Of a stretch of 64,000 nucleotides of DNA, positions 59,888 to 64,000 are shown in pieces. This stretch comes from Streptomyces sp. Act143 (GTDB taxonomy: Bacteria; Actinomycetota; Actinomycetes; Streptomycetales; Streptomycetaceae). The notes under the pieces are model-generated. The model was not told where the DNA came from and did not search any database. It saw only the letters and a program-made list of their open reading frames with translations. Both the position numbers and the translations under genes were made by a program. Location: positions 2,081,587 to 2,145,586 of the forward strand of contig NZ_QFRX01000001.1 in the NCBI RefSeq assembly GCF_003143935.1. Reading direction: 5' to 3'. How positions within the stretch are numbered: the first letter of the stretch is position 1; every line of letters begins with the position of its first letter.

Positions 59888-60196
59888 GGGACCCACTCTG
59901 ACCTGAAGAGGGTGCACCACGCCACGGGCAGCGCCCCCAGCCCGTGGATGACCGACCGTGACCGGGGCCCAGGTCCTCCGGTGCCGCCGCGAGCCTCAGC
60001 GCCGGGAGCCGGTCGAAGAGCAGGTGCCGTCCGATCCGGAGTTCGGACCGGGTAGGTCGTCGGCGTACAGGCCGAGGAGGAGGTGGCCGAGGGTCAGAGC
60101 GACGCTGTCGTGGCCGAGGCCGGCGAGGACGGTGCGGAGCCTTGCCGGGCTCGGAACGCTGTCCGCTCTTTCGCAGCCGCGCCTCACCCCTCGGTC
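59888..60196. other. 309-bp intergenic region with a possible integrase-like remnant
   Basis: On the minus strand, 59996-60187 can encode 63 residues including RTVLAGLGHDSVALTLGHLL and YADDLP, faintly like the C-terminal LGH...Y region of tyrosine recombinases. The composition is otherwise ordinary, and no promoter, tRNA or attachment site is seen. It may simply be the 5' region of the macro gene. Confidence 0.3.
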
Positions 60197-61606
60197 TCAC
60201 GTCTGCCGCAGTCGCCGCCACACCGCCTTCGCCGCGTTGTGGCCGGACATGCCGTGCACCCCGGGGCCCGGCGGGGTCGCAGAGGAGCAGATGTAGACGG
60301 CCGGGTGCGGGGTGCCGTACGGCGACAGGGAGAGCTTGGGGCGCAGCAGGATCTGGAGGCCGGTGACCGCTCCCGAACCGATGTCGCCGCCGACGTAGTT
60401 GGCGTTGTGGGCGGCCAGTTCGGGCGGGCCGGCGGTGGCGCGGGCCAGGACCCGGTCGCGGAACCCCGGGGCGAAACGCTCCAGTTGGCGTTCCAGGGCG
60501 TCGGTGAGGTCGCCGTCCCAGCCACTCGGGACATGGCCGTAGGCCCAGAAGACCTGCTTGCCCTCGGGCGCCCGGGCCGGGTCCACCACACCGGGCTGCA
60601 CGGTGATCATGAACGGCTTGTCGGGGGCCCGGCCCTCCCGGGACGCGGCCCGCAGGGCGGTGCCGATCTCCGCGCTGCTCGCGCCGATCTGCACGGTGCC
60701 GGCGACCCGGGCCTCCGGCGCGGTCCAGGGCACCGGGCCGTCGAGCGCGTAGTCGACCTTGAAGACCCCCGGGCCGTACCGGTAGCCGTCGTAGTAGCGG
60801 CCGAGCCCGGCGATCCGGGCCAGAGCGGTGGGCGAGGTGTCGAAGACGTACGCGCGCGCGGGCGGCAGGTCGTCGAGACGCTTGACCTCGTAGTCCGTGT
60901 GGATGCCGCCGCCGAGGTCCTTGAGGTACGCGGCGAGCGCGTCGGAGATCGACTGGGAGCCGCCGCGCGCGACGGGCCAGCCCCGGGCGTGCGCGGCGAG
61001 GGCGAAGACCAGGCCGATCGCGCCGGTGGCGAAGCCGGAGAGCGGGGCCATGACGTGCGCGACGAGGCCGGAGAAGAGGGCTCTGGCCCGTTCGTCGCGG
61101 AAGCGGCGCATCAGCCAGGTCGAGGGCGGCAGCCCGACGAGGCCGAAGCGGGCGAGGGTCACCGGGTCACGCGGGAGCGCGGTCAGGGGCAGCGACATGA
61201 AGTCCCGGGCCAGGGTGTCCCACTTGGGCAGGAACGGCTCGACCAGCCGACGGTACGCGCCCGCGTCGCGGGGCCCGAACGAGGCGGCCGTCTCGGCGAC
61301 CGAGCGGGACAGCACGGCGGCGGTGCCGTCGGTGAACGGGTGCGCCATGGGCAGCTCGGGCTGGAGCCACTCCAGGCCGTACCGCTCCAGGGGCAGGGCG
61401 CGGAACGCCGGGGAGTTGATCCCGAGGGGGTGCGCCGCGCTGCACGGGTCGTGCCGGAAGCCGGGGAGGGTGAGTTCCTCGGTGCGGGCTCCCCCGCCGA
61501 TGGTGTCGCGTGCCTCGAAGACGGCCACGGAGAAGCCGCGGCGGGCCAGCTCCACGGCAGCAGTCAGCCCGTTCGGCCCCGCACCCACCACGACCGCATC
61601 GAGCAT
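60197..61606 (-). CDS. phytoene-desaturase/PYROXD2-like FAD oxidoreductase
   Basis: A 469-residue flavoprotein. The N-terminal dinucleotide fold is [42 protein letters not shown], with the GG doublet of the amine-oxidase/phytoene-desaturase superfamily. The C-terminal FAD contact is [25 protein letters not shown]. Its substrate is unknown. ATG 61606 with GAAGG eight bases upstream is preferred to a GTG three codons earlier. No carotenoid genes are adjacent. Confidence 0.88.
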   Translation of the reverse strand: MLDAVVVGAGPNGLTAAVELARRGFSVAVFEARDTIGGGARTEELTLPGFRHDPCSAAHPLGINSPAFRALPLERYGLEWLQPELPMAHPFTDGTAAVLSRSVAETAASFGPRDAGAYRRLVEPFLPKWDTLARDFMSLPLTALPRDPVTLARFGLVGLPPSTWLMRRFRDERARALFSGLVAHVMAPLSGFATGAIGLVFALAAHARGWPVARGGSQSISDALAAYLKDLGGGIHTDYEVKRLDDLPPARAYVFDTSPTALARIAGLGRYYDGYRYGPGVFKVDYALDGPVPWTAPEARVAGTVQIGASSAEIGTALRAASREGRAPDKPFMITVQPGVVDPARAPEGKQVFWAYGHVPSGWDGDLTDALERQLERFAPGFRDRVLARATAGPPELAAHNANYVGGDIGSGAVTGLQILLRPKLSLSPYGTPHPAVYICSSATPPGPGVHGMSGHNAAKAVWRRLRQT

Positions 61607-61790
61607 CGACGGCACCTTCGGACCCCTTCGTCAGCCGATGGCCACTGGATCAGGATAGGACGGGGCACCGACAACACCCGGCCGCGGGGCCGGTTCGGCG
61701 GCCGGGGGCGCCCGCACGGTCGCCGTCCGCGTCGTCCGTGCCGTCCATGACCCTGTATCCGACCAGCCGCCGCTGGTGCCGTACCGGACT

Positions 61791-62636
61791 TCAGATGGTG
61801 CCCGCCAGCACCTCGGCGATCCGTCGGGCCGTCGCGGTGTCCCTCGCGGCGGTGAACGGCAGGGCGTTGCCCCCGGTGATGCGGAACGGCTCGCCCGCAC
61901 GCGTGAGGTGTGCGCCGCCCGCCTCCTCGACGAGGAGCAGCCCGGCGGCGTGGTCCCACGCGGCTTCCCAGCTGAAGGCGGTGGCGTCCAACTCGCCGCG
62001 GGCGACGGCCAGATACTCCAGACCGGCCGAGCCGCAGGGCCGCGGCGCGAGTCCGTCCGTCCACAGCGGGCGCAGGACGCGCTTCTGTTCGTCCGTCGTG
62101 TAGTCCGGGTGCGAGGTGGCCACTTCGAGGTCGCGGCCGGGCTCGGGCGGTCCGGCGTAGAGCCGTTCGCCGTCGAGGAAGGCGCCCTGGCCCCGTACCG
62201 CCGTGGCGAGTTGGTCGCGGGCGGGGGCGTATGTCCACGAGGCGCGCACGACGCCGCCCTGCGCCAGCGCGACCAGCGTGGCGAAGCCGGGGTCGCCGTG
62301 CACGAACTGCCGTGTCCCGTCGACGGGGTCGACGATCCAGACCGGGGCGTCGCCGTGTATCGCCTCGTACGAGGCCGGGTTGGCGTGCACCGCCTCCTCG
62401 CCGACCACGACGGAGCCGGGCAGCAGGGCGCCGAGCACCTCCGTCAGATACTGCTCGGCGAGCCGGTCGGCGTCCGTCACCAGGTCGTGCGGTCCGCTCT
62501 TCTCGTCGACCTCGTGGGCGGCGAGCCGGCGGAAGCGGGGCATGATCTCGGCCGCGGCGGCCTTGCGGACCGCCTCTTCCACGTCGGCCGAGTGCCGGGC
62601 GAGAAACTCGTCGATGGTTTCCGTGTCTTCGATCAT
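61791..62636 (-). CDS. inositol-monophosphatase family phosphatase
   Basis: A 281-residue Mg-dependent sugar-phosphate phosphatase. Metal-site motifs are GEEAV, WIVDPVDGTRQFVHG (DPxDGT) and WEAAWDHAAGLLLVEEAGG (WDxAAG). Family members act on inositol-1-phosphate, histidinol phosphate, PAP or fructose-1,6-bisphosphate. The extended FVHG and TYAPARDQ regions resemble actinobacterial histidinol-phosphatase or IMPase-like proteins, but assignment is uncertain. ATG 62636 has GGAG only two bases upstream. Confidence 0.9.
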   Translation of the reverse strand: MIEDTETIDEFLARHSADVEEAVRKAAAAEIMPRFRRLAAHEVDEKSGPHDLVTDADRLAEQYLTEVLGALLPGSVVVGEEAVHANPASYEAIHGDAPVWIVDPVDGTRQFVHGDPGFATLVALAQGGVVRASWTYAPARDQLATAVRGQGAFLDGERLYAGPPEPGRDLEVATSHPDYTTDEQKRVLRPLWTDGLAPRPCGSAGLEYLAVARGELDATAFSWEAAWDHAAGLLLVEEAGGAHLTRAGEPFRITGGNALPFTAARDTATARRIAEVLAGTI

Positions 62637-62801
62637 GACTCCATGAGAGCACGCGCCACTGACAATCCCCACCCGACGGGTGGATGCCGGGTGGAATCGG
62701 GATGAACTCAAGGAGACACGGGCCCAGGAGTCCACCGCCCGACGACGCACAGCAGAGCCTCGGGCCCACCGCTCCACGGCGCACACCTGAGCCCCCTGAG
62801 C

Positions 62802-64000
62802 TCACCGCCCCACGGCGTACCCCTGCATCCCGCGCGGATTGGCGGCCGCCGACAGCACCCCGGTCTCCGGGTCCCGGGCGACGGCGCACAGCCGCCCCTC
62901 CGACCAGGCCTCCCCCACGGTCACGTCGTGTCCGCGCCGCCGCAGTTCGTCGACGACCGCCGCGTCCATACGTGCCTCGACCGTGACGCTCCCGGGCCGC
63001 ATCCCGCACGGGTAGAAGGAGCCGGGGAAGCTGTCGTTGTGCCAGTTGGGGGCGTCGATGGCTCCTTGCAGATCGAGCCCGCCCCGCACTCCCGCCCGCA
63101 GCGCGACCGCGAGGAAGAAGTGCAGCTGCCACTGGTCCTGCTGATCGCCACCGGGGGTGCCGAAGGCCATGACGGGCACCCCGTCCCGCAGCGCGACGGA
63201 GGGCGTGAGGGTGGTACGGGGCCGTCGCCCCGGCGTGAGTGAGTTCGGGAGGCCCTCCTCCAGCCAGGTCATCTGGAGCCGGGTCCCGAGCGGGAAGCCG
63301 AGCTCCGGCACGACGGGGTTGGACTGCAGCCAGCCCCCGCTGGGCGTGGCGGCGATCATGTTGCCCCACCGGTCGACGACGTCGAGGTGGCAGGTGTCGC
63401 CACGGGTGGCCCCGTCGGCCCCGACGCCCGGCTCGCCCGGCACCGGAGAGGTGGGCGGCTTCGCGACGGTCGGCTCGCCGGCACCCATGGGGCTGAACCC
63501 GGGCTCGTCGGCGGCCACCCGATGCGCGTGCGCGCACAGCCGGGGCGCCCGCCCGCCGGGGCTCCCGGGCCGCAGTTCGTACGAGGCCTTCTCCCCCACG
63601 AGCCCGCGCCGCCCGGCGTTGTACCCGTCGGACAGCAGCTCCCCGAGCGGCACCTCGCCGGCGTCGCCGTACCAGGCCTCCCGGTCGGCCATGGCCAGCT
63701 TGCAGCCCTCGACGAGCAGGTGCACGTACTCGGCGGACCCGTACGCCGGAAGCTCCGCCGGCAACAGGGCGAGCTGCTGCAACAGCACCGGCCCCTGGCT
63801 CCAGGGACCGGCCTTGCACAGGGTCCAGCCGTTCCAGTCGTACGTCGCCGGCGCCTCGTAGCTCGCGGACCACCCGGCGAGATCGTCGAGGGTGAGCGTG
63901 CCGGCGTTGCGCCTGCCGCTGGTGTCCATGGTGGGCCGTTGCGCCTGCCGCACGAGCGCCTCGCCGATGAACCCGCTCCGCCACACCTGCCGCGCGGCCT
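62802..64000 (-). CDS. gamma-glutamyltransferase family protein (N-terminus cut by window edge)
   Basis: The visible 398 residues are the C-terminal part of an Ntn-hydrolase; the start lies beyond the right edge. The autocleavage/nucleophile Thr is in RGDTCHLDVVDRWGNMIAATPSGGWLQS. RRPRTTLTPSVALRDGVPVMAFGTPGGDQQDQWQLHFFL is the conserved substrate-binding region, and the end is GVLSAAANPRGMQGYAVGR. Members hydrolyse or transfer gamma-glutamyl groups, or act as acylases. The large-subunit part GWTLCKAGPWSQGPVLLQQL is present. Confidence 0.9.
   Translation of the reverse strand, partial: AARQVWRSGFIGEALVRQAQRPTMDTSGRRNAGTLTLDDLAGWSASYEAPATYDWNGWTLCKAGPWSQGPVLLQQLALLPAELPAYGSAEYVHLLVEGCKLAMADREAWYGDAGEVPLGELLSDGYNAGRRGLVGEKASYELRPGSPGGRAPRLCAHAHRVAADEPGFSPMGAGEPTVAKPPTSPVPGEPGVGADGATRGDTCHLDVVDRWGNMIAATPSGGWLQSNPVVPELGFPLGTRLQMTWLEEGLPNSLTPGRRPRTTLTPSVALRDGVPVMAFGTPGGDQQDQWQLHFFLAVALRAGVRGGLDLQGAIDAPNWHNDSFPGSFYPCGMRPGSVTVEARMDAAVVDELRRRGHDVTVGEAWSEGRLCAVARDPETGVLSAAANPRGMQGYAVGR

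Overview
The window is a high-G+C actinobacterial chromosome segment and almost certainly Streptomyces. Third codon positions are nearly always G or C, GTG and TTG starts are frequent, and many genes overlap by 4 bases (ATGA or GTGA). The gene content is also typical: ccr/meaA ethylmalonyl-CoA genes, SpoIIE-type phosphatases, a PucR-type regulator and a narGHJI operon. From memory, the 20.3-31.2 kb block matches the S. coelicolor SCO6475-SCO6467 order and the nar operon matches the nar1 locus; this synteny is recalled, not searched. No tRNA, rRNA, CRISPR array, complete insertion sequence or intact prophage gene was seen.

Layout. 0-9.6 kb (minus strand): an arginase-fold protein lacking two usual metal-ligand histidines, a GNAT, a small membrane protein, a secreted CocE/X-Pro hydrolase behind three stacked palindromes, then a tight four-gene peptidase operon (M55 D-aminopeptidase, M20, S9, S66 LD-carboxypeptidase) and a methyltransferase. 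9.7-15.5 kb (minus): a PAS-GAF-PP2C-HATPase phosphatase, a DHA2 transporter with three carboxypeptidase-regulatory-like repeats at its C-terminus, and an SRPBCC protein. 15.6-19.9 kb: a radical SAM protein behind a perfect SOS-box core, a secreted S33 peptidase, RidA, a GNAT and a HEAT-repeat protein. 20.3-31.2 kb (plus): the ethylmalonyl-CoA pathway (duplicated 3-hydroxyacyl-CoA dehydrogenase, TetR regulator, ccr, meaA, mcl, mch, mcd) followed by psd-pssA, closed by a strong bidirectional terminator.

31.3-37.4 kb: a branched-chain amino-acid-type ABC importer operon (livFGHMK order, minus) divergent from a PucR-type regulator across an 18-bp perfect palindrome. 37.5-37.7 kb is a degenerate 27-bp tandem repeat. 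37.7-45.3 kb: glycerate kinase, ADP-ribosylglycohydrolase, Nudix hydrolase, a leaderless S8 protease coupled to a small propeptide-like protein, Sir2 deacylase, and an alkylation-repair pair (Ogt; Ada-AlkA fusion). 45.3-48.9 kb: a metal-responsive divergent unit of P1B-ATPase, ArsR and MFS. 49-50.7 kb: a second SpoIIE phosphatase. 50.8-57.3 kb: narGHJI (minus), divergent from a YwiC-like membrane protein across a 476-bp region with three near-identical 15-bp palindromes and 38-bp tandem repeats. 57.8-64 kb: a secreted repeat protein, a macro-domain protein, a phytoene-desaturase-like oxidoreductase, an inositol-monophosphatase-like enzyme and a gamma-glutamyltransferase that runs off the right edge.

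The best leads for something undescribed are the S8 protease with its small partner, the motif cluster and minisatellite in the nar/ywiC intergenic region, the 27-bp repeat carrying ribosome-binding-like cores, and the SOS-box-controlled radical SAM gene.
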